Source: Mycobacterium sp. Aquia_213 (GTDB lineage Bacteria; Actinomycetota; Actinomycetes; Mycobacteriales; Mycobacteriaceae). From it: a stretch of DNA of 64,000 bases. Below, piece by piece: positions 8,961 to 19,392 of this stretch. The DNA is taken from the NCBI RefSeq assembly GCF_026625985.1, contig NZ_CP113116.1, positions 558,001 to 622,000 on the forward strand, given 5' to 3'. Position 1 is the first letter of the stretch; each line of letters opens with the position of its first letter. The notes below the pieces were generated by a model. It was not told the DNA's origin, made no database searches, and was given only the letters and a program-made list of their open reading frames with translations. Made by a program: the position numbers and the translations under genes.

Positions 8961-9916
8961 GACGTCTCGAGCACCTCGGATTCCAGTTGGCGCAGCACTT
9001 CTCGCGGCGAGGCGAGCAGCTGGGCGCTGCCATGCGCGCGTTTGAAATACAAGTGCATGTCGTGTTCCCAGGTGATCGCGATGCCACCGTGCAGCTGGAT
9101 GCCTTCGCCCGTCACAGTACACAGCGCCTCACTGGCGGCCAGCCGAGCCGTTGCGGCGTTGGTGGGCGTGGGGTCGTTGCATGCGTCGGTCACCACGGCC
9201 GTGGCCGCGGCGATCGCGACGTACAGATCGGCCATCCGATGTTTGAGTGCCTGGAAGCTACCGATCGGCCTACCGAATTGCACTCGGCTCTTGGCATATT
9301 CGACCGTCAGTTCCAGGCATCGTTCAGCGGCGCCGATCTGCTCGGCCGCCAGCAGGATGGCCGCGGTGTCGGCCAGGCCCGGGTCGGGGCCCAGCGCTGT
9401 GATTTCAGAGGTGTCTTGAGGTTGGACTCGGGCCAGTCGCCGGGTGGGGTCCATCGGGGTCACGGGCTGTGCGCTGAAGCGGGTCCACCTGCTCAGTTCG
9501 CCACCGGCCGCGGCGACGACGACGTCGGCGATGTCGCCGTTGACGACGTAGTCCGCGTCGAGCACCAGCGCTCCGATGGCGCTGCCCGCGGCCAGGGCTT
9601 CCAGCGTTTCGGCGTCGGGCTCGGGTGCGGCCAGTAACGCGAGCTCCGCCAGCGTGGTACCGAGCAGTGGTGAGGGCACCAGCGCACGGCCGAGCTCCTG
9701 CAGAACCGTTGCGGCATCGGCTAATTCACCGCCGGCCCCGCCCAGCTCCTCGGGGATCACCAGCGCGGCGGCGCCGACCTGTTCGCACAGTAGCTGCCAC
9801 AGTGACTCGTCGTAGCCGCGCTCTGATTCGATCGCGGTGCGTACGGCCGCGGGGTTGGCGTGTTTGGTGACCAGCGCAGCGACGGTTTCGCGCAGCAGCT
9901 CCCGTTCTTCGGTCAT
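8957..9916 (-). CDS. fadE33: acyl-CoA dehydrogenase FadE33
   Basis: This is an acyl-CoA dehydrogenase subunit (319 residues) of the short type that forms alpha2beta2 enzymes in mycobacteria. FadE33 pairs with FadE31 in M. tuberculosis and serves in late degradation of the C/D-ring fragment. Family marks are VIPEELGGAGG near the N-terminus, the helix SRVQFGRPIGSFQALKHR and the C-terminal LHGGIAITWEHDMHLYFKRA. The ATG at 9916 overlaps the fadE32 stop as ATGA. It is the fourth gene of the operon fadD3-fadE31-fadE32-fadE33-aspB. An upstream frame extension to 9994 lies within fadE32 and is rejected. Confidence 0.93.
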   Translation of the reverse strand: MTEERELLRETVAALVTKHANPAAVRTAIESERGYDESLWQLLCEQVGAAALVIPEELGGAGGELADAATVLQELGRALVPSPLLGTTLAELALLAAPEPDAETLEALAAGSAIGALVLDADYVVNGDIADVVVAAAGGELSRWTRFSAQPVTPMDPTRRLARVQPQDTSEITALGPDPGLADTAAILLAAEQIGAAERCLELTVEYAKSRVQFGRPIGSFQALKHRMADLYVAIAAATAVVTDACNDPTPTNAATARLAASEALCTVTGEGIQLHGGIAITWEHDMHLYFKRAHGSAQLLASPREVLRQLESEVLETS

Positions 9917-10866
9917 AGTGCCTCCAACACTCGTGCCCGGTGCACCTCCGGCGTGCCCCAGGCCGACCGCAGGGCCTGCACCCGTAGCAGCCACAGTGAC
10001 AGGTCGTGTTCCTGAGTGAAGCCGATTGCGCCATGGGTCTGCAACGCCGAGCGGGCGGCCAGCAGAGCGGCGTCGGACGCCGCCGCTTTGGCCGCGCTCA
10101 CGTCACGCGCGGCGGCGCTAGCGTCATCGGCCAGCGCCAGCGCGGCGCCGTACACCAGCGGGCGAGCCAGTTCGATCGCGATGTGCACGTCGGCCAGCTT
10201 GTGTTTGATCGCCTGATAGGAGCCGATCACCCGGCCGAACTGCGCGCGCTGCTTGGCGTATTCGACGGTGTCGTTCAGCAGCGCCGCCGCGGCGCCGACC
10301 AGTTGCGCCGCGGTGGCCAGGGCGCCGAATTCGTAGGCGCGCTTGATATCCGCCTGCCAGGTCGCACCGCTTGCCGTCACGTCATACAGGCGCCGACTAG
10401 GGTCGACGGAGCGGTGGCACTGTCCCGCGGCTGCCTCGCTGACGCCGCCGTCGGCGGCCAGCAGCACCAGTCCGGCGGCTTCGGCGTCCACCGCCCGCGG
10501 GATGTGCGGCGGCAGCGCGACCGTGGCGATCAGTTCACCGGAGGACAGCTCGGCGCTGCGCTCGTCGCCGGCGAGCAAAATCGGTGCGACGGCGATGGAT
10601 TCGGCGACCGGGCCGGGCACACACCACCGTCCGAGGCGTTCGAGCGCGACCACCAGGTCGACCGGGTGGGCGTCGAGGCCGTCGTATTTCTCCGGCACGG
10701 TCAGTGCGGTGACGCCGAGGTTGGCGAGCTGCTCCCACACCTTGCGGCCGGGCGCGATATCGCCGTCGGACCAAGCGCGCAGCGCTCCGGGCAGGTCCGC
10801 CGCACTCAGGGCCGCATCGATGCTGGCCGCGAAGTCGCGCTGCTGTTCGTCGAGCGCAAATTTCAC
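9913..10866 (-). CDS. fadE32: acyl-CoA dehydrogenase FadE32
   Basis: This acyl-CoA dehydrogenase subunit (317 residues) is a partner of FadE31 in the heteromeric enzyme of the C/D-ring pathway. It has TVPEKYDGLDAHPVDLV near the start, the conserved AQFGRVIGSYQAIKHKLAD helix, and GAIGFTQEHDLSLWLLR near the end. The GTG at 10866 overlaps the fadE31 stop as GTGA. The frame is open further upstream but that part has no family sequence. The operon position (fadD3-fadE31-fadE32-fadE33) is the same as in M. tuberculosis Rv3561-Rv3564. Confidence 0.93.
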   Translation of the reverse strand: MKFALDEQQRDFAASIDAALSAADLPGALRAWSDGDIAPGRKVWEQLANLGVTALTVPEKYDGLDAHPVDLVVALERLGRWCVPGPVAESIAVAPILLAGDERSAELSSGELIATVALPPHIPRAVDAEAAGLVLLAADGGVSEAAAGQCHRSVDPSRRLYDVTASGATWQADIKRAYEFGALATAAQLVGAAAALLNDTVEYAKQRAQFGRVIGSYQAIKHKLADVHIAIELARPLVYGAALALADDASAAARDVSAAKAAASDAALLAARSALQTHGAIGFTQEHDLSLWLLRVQALRSAWGTPEVHRARVLEAL

Positions 10867-12008
10867 TTCTTGCCTCCGGACTTTTCGCGCGGCAGGCCCA
10901 GCAGCCGCTCGGAGATGATATTGCGCTGAATCTCGTTGGTACCGGCATAGATTGGGCCGCCCAGCGCGAACAGCAAGCCATCGGTCCACGGCCCGGCAAG
11001 CTCGCCGTCGGCGCCCCGGATATCCAGTGCGGTCTGATGGATCGCCACGTCGAGGTCGGACCAGAACACCTTGGTCACCGACGATTCGGCACCCAGCTCG
11101 CCGCCGGCGGCCAGTCGGGTCACCGTGCCGAACGTCTGCAGCCGGTAGGCCTGCGCGTTGATCCAGGCGTCGGCGACCCGGTCGGCGAATTCGGTGGGCG
11201 AGCCGGTGTCCTTCCACAGTTGCACCAGCCGTTCGGCGGCCGCCAGGAAGCGGGCCGGGCTGCGCAGTGACATCCCGCGCTCGTTGCTCGACGTGCTCAT
11301 GGCGGCGCGCCAGCCGTCGTTGGGGGTACCGATGACGTCCTCGTCCGGCACGAAGACGTCGTCGAGAAAGATCTCACCGAAGCCGGTGTCCCCGCCCAGC
11401 TGCACGATGGGTCGCACGGTGACGCCCTTGGCTTTGAGGTCGAACATGAAATACGTCAGCCCGTTGTGCCGCTCCGCTGAGGGGTCGGAGCGGAACAGTC
11501 CGAAGCCCATCTCCGCGAACGGCGCCCGCGAGCTCCAGATCTTCTGCCCGTTCAACAGCCAGCCGCCGTCGGTCTTGGTCGCGGTCGACCGCAACGACGC
11601 CAGGTCGCTGCCGGACTCCGGCTCCGACCAGGCCTGCGCCCAGATCTGTTCACCGCTGGCCATTTTCGGCAGGATCCGGTCCAGTTGCTCGTCGGTACCG
11701 TGCGAAAACAGCGTCGGTGCCAGCATCGAGATGCCGTTGGCGCTGGCCCGGCCCGGGGCGCCGGCGCGGAAGTATTCCTCCTCGTAGACCACCCAGTGCA
11801 GCAGCGGTGCGTCACGGCCGCCGTATTTCTTCGGCCAGTTGATCACCGACAGGCCGGCATCGAACAGCACCTTGTCCCAATGACGGTGCTGAGCAAAGCC
11901 TTCCGCGTTGTCATAGGACTGCGTCGGGATCGACTCGGCGTTGGCCGAGAGGAAGTCGCGCACTTCGGCCGCAAACGCCAGCGTTTCGTCGTCTAGTTCC
12001 AGATCCAA
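10863..12008 (-). CDS. fadE31: acyl-CoA dehydrogenase FadE31
   Basis: This is a full-length acyl-CoA dehydrogenase (381 residues), the common subunit that combines with FadE32 or FadE33. Seen in sequence: VINWPKKYGGRDAPLLHW, the FAD-contact strand QAWSEPESGSDLASL, LNGQKIWSSRA, and the C-terminal YAGTNEIQRNIISERLLGLPRE typical of FAD-binding subunits. The likely start is TTG at 12008, one base after the fadD3 TGA, because M. tuberculosis FadE31 begins at the same LDLELDDETLAF stretch. An ATG at 12056 would add 16 residues inside fadD3. Expression should follow the KstR2 operator upstream of fadD3. Confidence 0.93.
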   Translation of the reverse strand: MDLELDDETLAFAAEVRDFLSANAESIPTQSYDNAEGFAQHRHWDKVLFDAGLSVINWPKKYGGRDAPLLHWVVYEEEYFRAGAPGRASANGISMLAPTLFSHGTDEQLDRILPKMASGEQIWAQAWSEPESGSDLASLRSTATKTDGGWLLNGQKIWSSRAPFAEMGFGLFRSDPSAERHNGLTYFMFDLKAKGVTVRPIVQLGGDTGFGEIFLDDVFVPDEDVIGTPNDGWRAAMSTSSNERGMSLRSPARFLAAAERLVQLWKDTGSPTEFADRVADAWINAQAYRLQTFGTVTRLAAGGELGAESSVTKVFWSDLDVAIHQTALDIRGADGELAGPWTDGLLFALGGPIYAGTNEIQRNIISERLLGLPREKSGGKK

Positions 12009-12009
12009 T

Positions 12010-13554
12010 TCAGGCCAACTCTCGCAGTTGTGGTTTGACCACCTTGCCGCCCGCATTGCGCGGCAACGCGTCGACGAACCGCACCGACCGTGGTGCCTTG
12101 AAGTTCGCCAAATGTTCTCGGGTATAAGCGATTACCGACTCTTCGTCGAGGTTCGCACCGGGCCGGGTCACCAGGAACGCGCGGCCGACCTCGCCCAGGC
12201 GCTCGTCGGGAACCCCGATCACCGCGGCGTCGGCCACGCCGTCGAGCCGGGCGAGCACCTGTTCGATCTCGGCAGGGTAGACGTTGAATCCGCCGCAGAT
12301 GTACATGTCCTTGAGCCGGTCGGTGATGCGCAGGTTGCCGTCCTTGTCGAGGACGCCGATGTCGCCGGTGTGTAGCCAGCCGTCGGCGTCGATGGCCGCA
12401 GCGGTGGCCTCCGGGTCGTCGAGGTAGCCCAGCATCACATTCGGCCCGCGCAACAGCACCTCGCCGGATTCACCGGAAGCAGCGCCGTCGATGCGCAATT
12501 CGAAGCCGGCGAACGGGCGCCCGCAGGTGGTCGCGACGGTCACGGCGTCGTCGTCGGCACGACAACTGGTGCCCATGCCGTTGGCCTCGGTCAGCCCGTA
12601 GGCAGTCAGCACGATGTCGATGTCGAGCTCGGCTTGCATGCGCTCCACCAGCACAACCGGGACGGTGGCGGCGCCGGTGACGGCGAACCGCAGCGAGCTC
12701 AGGTCGTAGTCGCCACGCGCCGGGTGATCGAGCAGGGCCTGGTAAATCGTTGGCGGCCCGGGCAATACGGTGATGCGGTGCTGCTCAATCGCCTGCAGCG
12801 CGCGCAGCGGATCGAACGTCAGGTGCGGGATCAGCGTCGCACCGGTTTGCAGGCAGGCCAGAATGCCGGCCTTGTATCCGAAGTTGTGGAAGAACGGGTT
12901 GATGCACAGGTAGCGGTCGTCGCTGGTGATCTTGCCGTTGGCGGCCCACGACGCCGAGGCCGACAGCGATTGCCGGTGCGCGCACAACACGCCTTTGCTG
13001 CGGCCGGTGGTCCCGGACGTGAACAGGATGTCGCTGACATCGTCGGGGACGACGGCGGCGGCACGGGCGATCACCGCGTCGGTGTCCGTGCCGCGCTCGA
13101 TGAATTCGTCCCAGGTTCCGGCCCCAGTCTCTGCGGCGTCGATCGGTATCCGGACGACGTGCCGCAGCGCGGGCAGTGCGGCGCGGTCCAGATCGGCAAG
13201 GCGATCGTTGCCGAGGAACTGACCCATGCCGAACAGCACCGGCGCATCGGTGCGCGCCAGAATGTCGCTGGCCTCCGAGGCGGTGTAGCGGGTGTTCAGC
13301 GGCACCATCGCGGCGCCCGCGTGGTGAATCCCCAGACAGGCGATCACCCAATGCCAGGTGTTGGGCGACCACACGGCCACCCGGTCGCCGTGCTCGACGC
13401 CGAGTGCGATCAGCGCTGCGGCCGCGCGGATTACCTCGTCGCGCAGTTCGGTGGCGGTGAAGGACCGGTCGTCGGTGATCAACGCGGTCTGGTCGGGGAA
13501 TTGGTCGACGAAACGATCCAACGCCGCGGGCACAGTGCGCGGATCGTTGGTCAT
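12010..13554 (-). CDS. fadD3: HIP-CoA synthetase FadD3
   Basis: FadD3 activates the C/D-ring propionate HIP to HIP-CoA, whose thioester is the known effector of KstR2. This 514-residue ANL enzyme shows the P-loop DILFTSGTTGRSKGV, the aromatic segment TAYGLTEANGMG, GWLHTGDIG, the hinge RLKDMYICGGFNVYPAEIE, and the C-terminal Lys in PRNAGGKVVK. AGGAGT lies seven bases before the ATG. It is first in its operon and divergent from fadE30, with a KstR2 operator between them. Confidence 0.95.
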   Translation of the reverse strand: MTNDPRTVPAALDRFVDQFPDQTALITDDRSFTATELRDEVIRAAAALIALGVEHGDRVAVWSPNTWHWVIACLGIHHAGAAMVPLNTRYTASEASDILARTDAPVLFGMGQFLGNDRLADLDRAALPALRHVVRIPIDAAETGAGTWDEFIERGTDTDAVIARAAAVVPDDVSDILFTSGTTGRSKGVLCAHRQSLSASASWAANGKITSDDRYLCINPFFHNFGYKAGILACLQTGATLIPHLTFDPLRALQAIEQHRITVLPGPPTIYQALLDHPARGDYDLSSLRFAVTGAATVPVVLVERMQAELDIDIVLTAYGLTEANGMGTSCRADDDAVTVATTCGRPFAGFELRIDGAASGESGEVLLRGPNVMLGYLDDPEATAAAIDADGWLHTGDIGVLDKDGNLRITDRLKDMYICGGFNVYPAEIEQVLARLDGVADAAVIGVPDERLGEVGRAFLVTRPGANLDEESVIAYTREHLANFKAPRSVRFVDALPRNAGGKVVKPQLRELA

Positions 13555-13571
13555 CGGGATACTCCTAACAA

Positions 13572-13585
13572 AGCAAGTGCTTGGT
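13572..13585. promoter_or_regulatory. KstR2 operator (fadD3/fadE30 intergenic)
   Basis: AGCAAGTGCTTGGT fits the KstR2 consensus AnCAAGnnCTTGnT exactly. It sits in the 48-base gap between the divergent fadD3 and fadE30 starts and should control both. HIP-CoA is the known ligand that releases KstR2. Confidence 0.92.
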
Positions 13586-13602
13586 AGGTTAGCCTACAGG
13601 GC

Positions 13603-14747
<1,145 letters not shown>

Positions 14748-14751
<4 letters not shown>

Positions 14752-15536
14752 GTTTGGCCGAAGCGCCGAAAGAGATTGCCGGACACGGACTCTTGACCGG
14801 CAAGGTGGTTGTGGTGACCGCGGCCGCGGGCACCGGCATCGGCTCGGCGACCGCGCGCCGGGCCCTGGCCGAGGGTGCCGACGTGCTGATCTCCGACCAC
14901 CACGAGCGACGGCTGGGCGAGGCCGCCGAGGAGCTGTCCGCGCTGGGTCAGGGGCGCGTCGAGCACGTGGTGTGCGACGTGACGTCGACGGCGCAGGTCG
15001 ACGCGTTGATCTCCTCGGCCACCGCGCGGCTGGGACGGATCGACGTGCTGGTCAACAATGCCGGGTTGGGCGGACAGACGCCGGTGGTCGACATGACCGA
15101 CGAAGAGTGGGACCGCGTCCTGAACGTGACGCTGACGTCGGTACTGCGGGCCACCCGCAGTGCGCTGCGGTACTTCCGCGACGCGCAACACGGCGGAGTG
15201 ATCGTCAACAACGCCAGCGTGCTGGGCTGGCGGGCGCAACACTCGCAGTCGCACTATGCCGCCGCCAAGGCCGGCGTGATGGCGCTAACCCGTTGCAGCG
15301 CAATCGAAGCCGCCGAATACGGCGTCCGGATCAATGCGGTCTCCCCGAGCATCGCCCGACACAAGTTCCTGGAGAAGACGTCGTCGTCCGAGCTGCTGGA
15401 CCGGCTTTCGGAAGGCGAGGCGTTCGGGCGGGCCGCCGAGCCGTGGGAAGTCGCGGCCACCATCGCGTTCCTAGCCAGCGATTACTCGAGCTACCTCACC
15501 GGCGAGGTCATCTCGGTGTCCAGCCAGCACCCGTGA
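14748..15536 (+). CDS. ipdF: short-chain dehydrogenase IpdF (Rv3559c homologue)
   Basis: This 262-residue SDR has a cofactor motif VTAAAGTGIGSATARRAL, NNAG at about residue 100, and a catalytic Ser plus YxxxK in HSQSHYAAAKAGVMALTRC. In the known pathway IpdF oxidises the ring hydroxyl of the HIP-CoA derivative before ring D is cut. It is coupled to fadE30 by a 4-base overlap. In M. tuberculosis a PPE gene (PPE64) follows; here the next gene is kstR2 with only its operator between. Confidence 0.9.
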
Positions 15537-15549
15537 TCCCAACTGGCCA

Positions 15550-15563
15550 AGCAAGCGCTTGGT
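15550..15563. promoter_or_regulatory. KstR2 operator upstream of kstR2
   Basis: AGCAAGCGCTTGGT matches AnCAAGnnCTTGnT, with a perfectly palindromic core CAAGCGCTTG. It lies 15 bases before the kstR2 GTG, so KstR2 should repress itself and fadA6. Confidence 0.93.
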
Positions 15564-15578
15564 TGATACCCTGACTGG

Positions 15579-16181
15579 GTGGACCGAGTGACCGGTCAGG
15601 CGAACAGCCGACGAGACGAGCTCTTAGAGCTCGCCGCGACGATGTTTGCCGAGCGGGGTCTGCGCGCCACCACCGTGCGCGACATCGCCGACGGCGCCGG
15701 CATTTTGTCCGGCAGCCTGTATCACCATTTCTCCTCCAAGGAGGAGATGGTCGACGAGTTGCTGCGTGACTTCCTGGACTGGCTGTTCGCCCGCTACCGC
15801 GAGATCGTGGACAGCGAAACCAATCCGCTGGAGCGGCTCAAGGGGCTGTTCATGGCCTCGTTCGAGGCGATCGAGCATCGGCACGCGCAGGTCGTCATCT
15901 ACCAGGACGAAGCCCAACGGCTGCTGGCGCAGCCCCGCTTCGCCTACATCGAGGACATGAACCGGCAGCAACGCAAGATGTGGGTCGAGTTGCTGCATCA
16001 GGGCGTCGACGCGGGGTGCTTCCGGCCCGACCTGGACGTCGACCTGGTCTACCGATTTATCCGTGACACCACCTGGGTGTCGGTGCGCTGGTATCAACCC
16101 GGCGGACCGCTCACCGCAGAGCAGGTGGGCCAGCAATATCTCGCCATCGTGCTTGGCGGGATCACCAAAGAAGGAGTCTGA
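15579..16181 (+). CDS. kstR2: TetR-family regulator KstR2
   Basis: KstR2 represses the C/D-ring catabolic genes and is released by HIP-CoA. The 200-residue protein has a TetR helix-turn-helix at about residues 15-58 (LAATMFAERGLRATTVRDIA, then GILSGSLYHHFSSKEEM). The C-terminal ligand domain matches M. tuberculosis KstR2 nearly throughout and ends in the same LGGITKEGV. The GTG start agrees with the family N-terminus DRVTGQANSRR. There is no clear Shine-Dalgarno before it, so the mRNA may be leaderless or nearly so. Confidence 0.96.
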   Translation: MDRVTGQANSRRDELLELAATMFAERGLRATTVRDIADGAGILSGSLYHHFSSKEEMVDELLRDFLDWLFARYREIVDSETNPLERLKGLFMASFEAIEHRHAQVVIYQDEAQRLLAQPRFAYIEDMNRQQRKMWVELLHQGVDAGCFRPDLDVDLVYRFIRDTTWVSVRWYQPGGPLTAEQVGQQYLAIVLGGITKEGV

Positions 16182-16235
16182 AGATGGCTCGTGTCGGCGA
16201 CGATGCAGAACGAAGTGATGAGGAGGAGCGACACC

Positions 16236-17396
16236 ATGGCTGAGGCGTACGTCATTGACGCTGTACGTACCGCGGTCGGCAAGCGCAACGGCGCCCTGGC
16301 CGGGATCCATCCCGTCGACCTGGGTGCGCACGCGTGGCGCGGGCTGCTCGACCGGGTCGATGTCGACCCCGCCGCCGTGGAGGACGTGATCGCCGGCTGC
16401 GTCGACGCCATCGGCGGGCAGGCGGGCAACATCGCGCGGCTCTCGTGGCTGGCTGCCGGCTATCCCGAAGAGGTCCCCGGTGTGACGGTGGACCGGCAGT
16501 GCGGTTCCAGCCAGCAGGCGGTTTCCTTTGGCGCGCAGGCGATCATGGCGGGCACGGCCGATCTGATCGTGGCCGGCGGCATGCAGAACATGAGCTGGAT
16601 CCCGATCTCGTCGGCGATGACGGTCGGCGAGCAGTTCGGCTTCACCTCGCCGACCAACGAGTCCAAGCAGTGGCTGCACCGCTACGGCGATCAGGAGATT
16701 TCCCAGTTCCGCGGTGCGGAGCTGATCGCCGAGAAGTGGAACATCTCGCGTGAAGAGATGGAGCAGTACTCGCTGACCAGCCATGAGCGCGCGTTCGCGG
16801 CCATTCGCAGCGGCCACTTCGACAACGAAATCATCACCGTCGAAACCGAATCCGGGCCGTTCCGGGTCGACGAGGGTCCGCGCGAGTCGTCGCTGGAGAA
16901 GATGGCCGGGCTCAAGACCCTGGTCGAGGGCGGGCGGCTGACGGCGGCGATGGCCAGCCAGATCTCCGACGGCGCGAGCGCGGTCCTGCTGGCGTCCGAG
17001 CAGGCGGTCAAGGATCACAAGCTGACGCCGCGCGCCCGCATCCACCACATCAGCGCCCGCGCGGCCGACCCGGTGTTCATGCTCACCGGCCCGATCCCGG
17101 CCACCCGCTACGCACTGGAAAAGACCGGGCTGTCGATCAGCGACATCGACACCGTCGAGATCAACGAGGCCTTCGCACCGGTGGTGATGGCGTGGCTCAA
17201 GGAAGCCAAGGCCGACCCGGAGAAGGTCAACCCCAATGGCGGCGCGATCGCGCTCGGCCACCCGCTGGGTGCCACCGGCGCAAAGCTGTTCACCACGATG
17301 CTCAACGAGCTCGAGCGCATCGGCGGCCGCTATGGGTTACAGACGATGTGCGAGGGCGGCGGCACCGCCAACGTGACGATCATCGAGCGGCTCTAA
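16236..17396 (+). CDS. fadA6: thiolase FadA6
   Basis: FadA6 cleaves a beta-keto-CoA intermediate late in C/D-ring breakdown. The 386-residue thiolase shows the nucleophile Cys89 (VDRQCGSSQQA), His342 in IALGHPLGATG and Cys372 in TMCEGGGTAN. I start at ATG 16236, preceded by AGGAGGAG with eight bases spacing, although the frame is open to 16191. It is downstream of kstR2 in the same operon. In M. tuberculosis the next genes are Rv3555c and fdxB; here a 176-base gap without a gene follows, then the convergent ipdC. Confidence 0.95.
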   Translation: MAEAYVIDAVRTAVGKRNGALAGIHPVDLGAHAWRGLLDRVDVDPAAVEDVIAGCVDAIGGQAGNIARLSWLAAGYPEEVPGVTVDRQCGSSQQAVSFGAQAIMAGTADLIVAGGMQNMSWIPISSAMTVGEQFGFTSPTNESKQWLHRYGDQEISQFRGAELIAEKWNISREEMEQYSLTSHERAFAAIRSGHFDNEIITVETESGPFRVDEGPRESSLEKMAGLKTLVEGGRLTAAMASQISDGASAVLLASEQAVKDHKLTPRARIHHISARAADPVFMLTGPIPATRYALEKTGLSISDIDTVEINEAFAPVVMAWLKEAKADPEKVNPNGGAIALGHPLGATGAKLFTTMLNELERIGGRYGLQTMCEGGGTANVTIIERL

Positions 17397-17572
17397 CGGC
17401 GAGCGCCCGTTTGATGCGCCAATATCGCGGGTAGGCGGTAGCAACAGTCGACGGCGGTGGGGTTGCATCCGAGCCTCGGTTGTAGGCGTTGTGGGGACAC
17501 CAACCCTTGCGTTGAGACCACAGCGCCCGTCCGGCATCGCCGCTAAAACGCACGAGAAGTCGGGATGAGGCC

Positions 17573-18640
17573 CTACTGCACCAAAGCAGAGGCGGCCTGC
17601 AGGTGCTCGATCGCCTCACGCACGATCGATTCGATCAGCTCGGCGCAAGACGGCAGGTCCTCGATAATGCCGGCAACCTGTCCGGAGGCCAGCACTCCGG
17701 CCTCGGTGTTGCCCTCAACGAGCCCGGCTTTCAACAGCATTGGAGTGTTGGCCGCCATCACAACCTGTGCCATGGTCATTTCCTTGCCATGGCGCATCGC
17801 CATGCCGTCTTGGATCATCGACTTCCAGGTCATGCCGGACATCTGCTTGAACTTCGCGGCATTGCGCACCGCGGCGGTCAAACCCCGTACCGGCGAACCG
17901 CTTTCCAGCTTCTCGACCAGCCCGGTACGCAGCACCCGGTGCGGCATGCCGTCGACGCGCGTGGTGACCACGGTGCCGTCCAGCGCCGACTCGAGGTAGC
18001 GGCGCTTCACCGCGTCGGGCACGGTCGAATCCGACGTGAGCAGAAACCGGGTGCCCATCGCCACACCGGCCGCGCCGTAGGACAACGCCGCCGCGAGTCC
18101 GCGCCCGTCGAAGAAGCCCCCCGCCGCGATGACCGGGATGCCGGTACCCTGCACGGCGTCCAGCACCGACGGCAGCAGCAGCGTGGTGGCGACGGGTCCG
18201 GTGTGCCCACCGCCCTCGCCGCCCTGCACGATCATCGCGTCGGCACCCCAGCTCGCGACCTTGCGCGCGTGCTTGGCCGCACCGATCGACGGGATAACCA
18301 CCGCCCCAGCCTCTTTGAGGCGGGCGATCAGCTCCTGCTTGGGCGCCAACGCGAACGACGCCACCTTCACGCCCTCGCGGATCATCAGCTCGACCCGATC
18401 ACCGGCGTCCGCTGCGTCCGCGCGCATGTTCACGCCGAACGGCTTGTCGGTGGCGGCCTTCACCTTGCCGATGGCCGTCGCCAACTCGTCCAGCGTCATC
18501 GTGGCCGACGCCAGGATACCGAGCCCGCCCGCGTTGGCCGTGGCCGCCACCAGCCGCGCTCCGGCCACCCAGCCCATCCCGGTTTGCACCACCGGATGCT
18601 CGACGCCGACCAGTTCGGTCAGCGGCGTGCGCAGCCTCAT
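17573..18640 (-). CDS. ipdC: flavin-dependent oxidoreductase IpdC (Rv3553 homologue)
   Basis: This is a nitronate-monooxygenase/2-nitropropane-dioxygenase-like TIM barrel of 355 residues. Visible FMN-binding elements are PVVQTGMGWVAGARLV at the N-terminus, VQGGEGGGHTGP in the middle, IPVIAAGGFFDGRGL, and GAAGVAMGTRFLLTSD. In the known pathway IpdC acts on the HIP-CoA-derived intermediate ahead of EchA20, by introducing a double bond. It is coupled to ipdB by an ATGA overlap and is last in the operon echA20-ipdA-ipdB-ipdC. Confidence 0.93.
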   Translation of the reverse strand: MRLRTPLTELVGVEHPVVQTGMGWVAGARLVAATANAGGLGILASATMTLDELATAIGKVKAATDKPFGVNMRADAADAGDRVELMIREGVKVASFALAPKQELIARLKEAGAVVIPSIGAAKHARKVASWGADAMIVQGGEGGGHTGPVATTLLLPSVLDAVQGTGIPVIAAGGFFDGRGLAAALSYGAAGVAMGTRFLLTSDSTVPDAVKRRYLESALDGTVVTTRVDGMPHRVLRTGLVEKLESGSPVRGLTAAVRNAAKFKQMSGMTWKSMIQDGMAMRHGKEMTMAQVVMAANTPMLLKAGLVEGNTEAGVLASGQVAGIIEDLPSCAELIESIVREAIEHLQAASALVQ

Positions 18641-19392
18641 GACCGTATCTCGCGGTCGCGCAACGCTTTCGGGTCGATCGTTTCGCGAATCAGGCTCAGT
18701 TCGTCGTCAGTCGGCAGCCGCGTCTCCTCGGCGCCGTCCAGCCCGTGGATGTCGAAGGAGGTGGCTTCGCGGACCTCGTCCGGCGATACCCCGGGGTGCA
18801 GGCTTAGTGCCCGCATACTGCGGTCCGGGCCGCCGAAATCGAACACGCCGAGGTTCGACACCACCCGGTAGGTGTTGGCGAAGCGGAATGCTGGATTGTC
18901 TGCGTCCACGTTGTCCCAGCCGATTCCGCAGACGATGTCGACCTTGTCGCAGAACACCCGCTTGGAGTGGTTGCCGACCCAGTAACTGGTCGCGTGGTTG
19001 ATGGCGTTGCCGGGCGCACCGCGGACACCGAACATCTGCCGCTTGGGCTGCTGCAGCGGTCCGAACGCCGAGATGTTCTGATTGCCAAAGCGGTCAACCT
19101 GATTGGCGCCCATCACCACGTGGCGCCGGCCCCAGGCCAGCGTCTCGAACACGCGACCGAACGGCATCCATCCTTCGACGGCGCCCGGGGCGCCCAGTGC
19201 CGGCGTATCGGCCAGCAGCTGTGCTTCGCCGTCGGTCAGCAGGATGTCGGGGGAGAACGTCAACCGCGCCAGCCGCGCGCCGACCGAGGCCATGTTCGTC
19301 ATCGGGCTGACCATGATCTCGCCGGCGTCCCTGAACAGCTCGGCGCAGGCGACCGCGCACACTTCGGCTCGGGTGCTCGTGGTGCTTGTCAC
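18637..19392 (-). CDS. ipdB: COCHEA-CoA hydrolase beta subunit IpdB
   Basis: IpdAB has the fold of class I CoA-transferases but hydrolyses the last sterol ring (ring C) of COCHEA-CoA. This subunit has 251 residues and begins at a GTG overlapping the ipdA stop (GTGA). Family segments are LLTDGEAQLLADTPALGAPGA, VMGANQVDRFGNQN and LSLHPGVSPDEVREATSFD. The order echA20-ipdA-ipdB-ipdC and the 4-base overlaps match M. tuberculosis Rv3550-Rv3553. Confidence 0.94.
   Translation of the reverse strand: MTSTTSTRAEVCAVACAELFRDAGEIMVSPMTNMASVGARLARLTFSPDILLTDGEAQLLADTPALGAPGAVEGWMPFGRVFETLAWGRRHVVMGANQVDRFGNQNISAFGPLQQPKRQMFGVRGAPGNAINHATSYWVGNHSKRVFCDKVDIVCGIGWDNVDADNPAFRFANTYRVVSNLGVFDFGGPDRSMRALSLHPGVSPDEVREATSFDIHGLDGAEETRLPTDDELSLIRETIDPKALRDREIRS

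Noticed and set aside
15624..17261. 545-codon minus-strand frame opposite kstR2 and fadA6
   Set aside because: Its length comes from third-position GC of the two real genes. The translated sequence is Arg/Asp/His-rich with no family, while both plus-strand genes match known proteins fully.
17397..17572. Gap between fadA6 and ipdC as a remnant of Rv3555c/fdxB
   Set aside because: I found no ferredoxin cysteine pattern or other coding trace in the 176 bases, so I report absence rather than a pseudogene.
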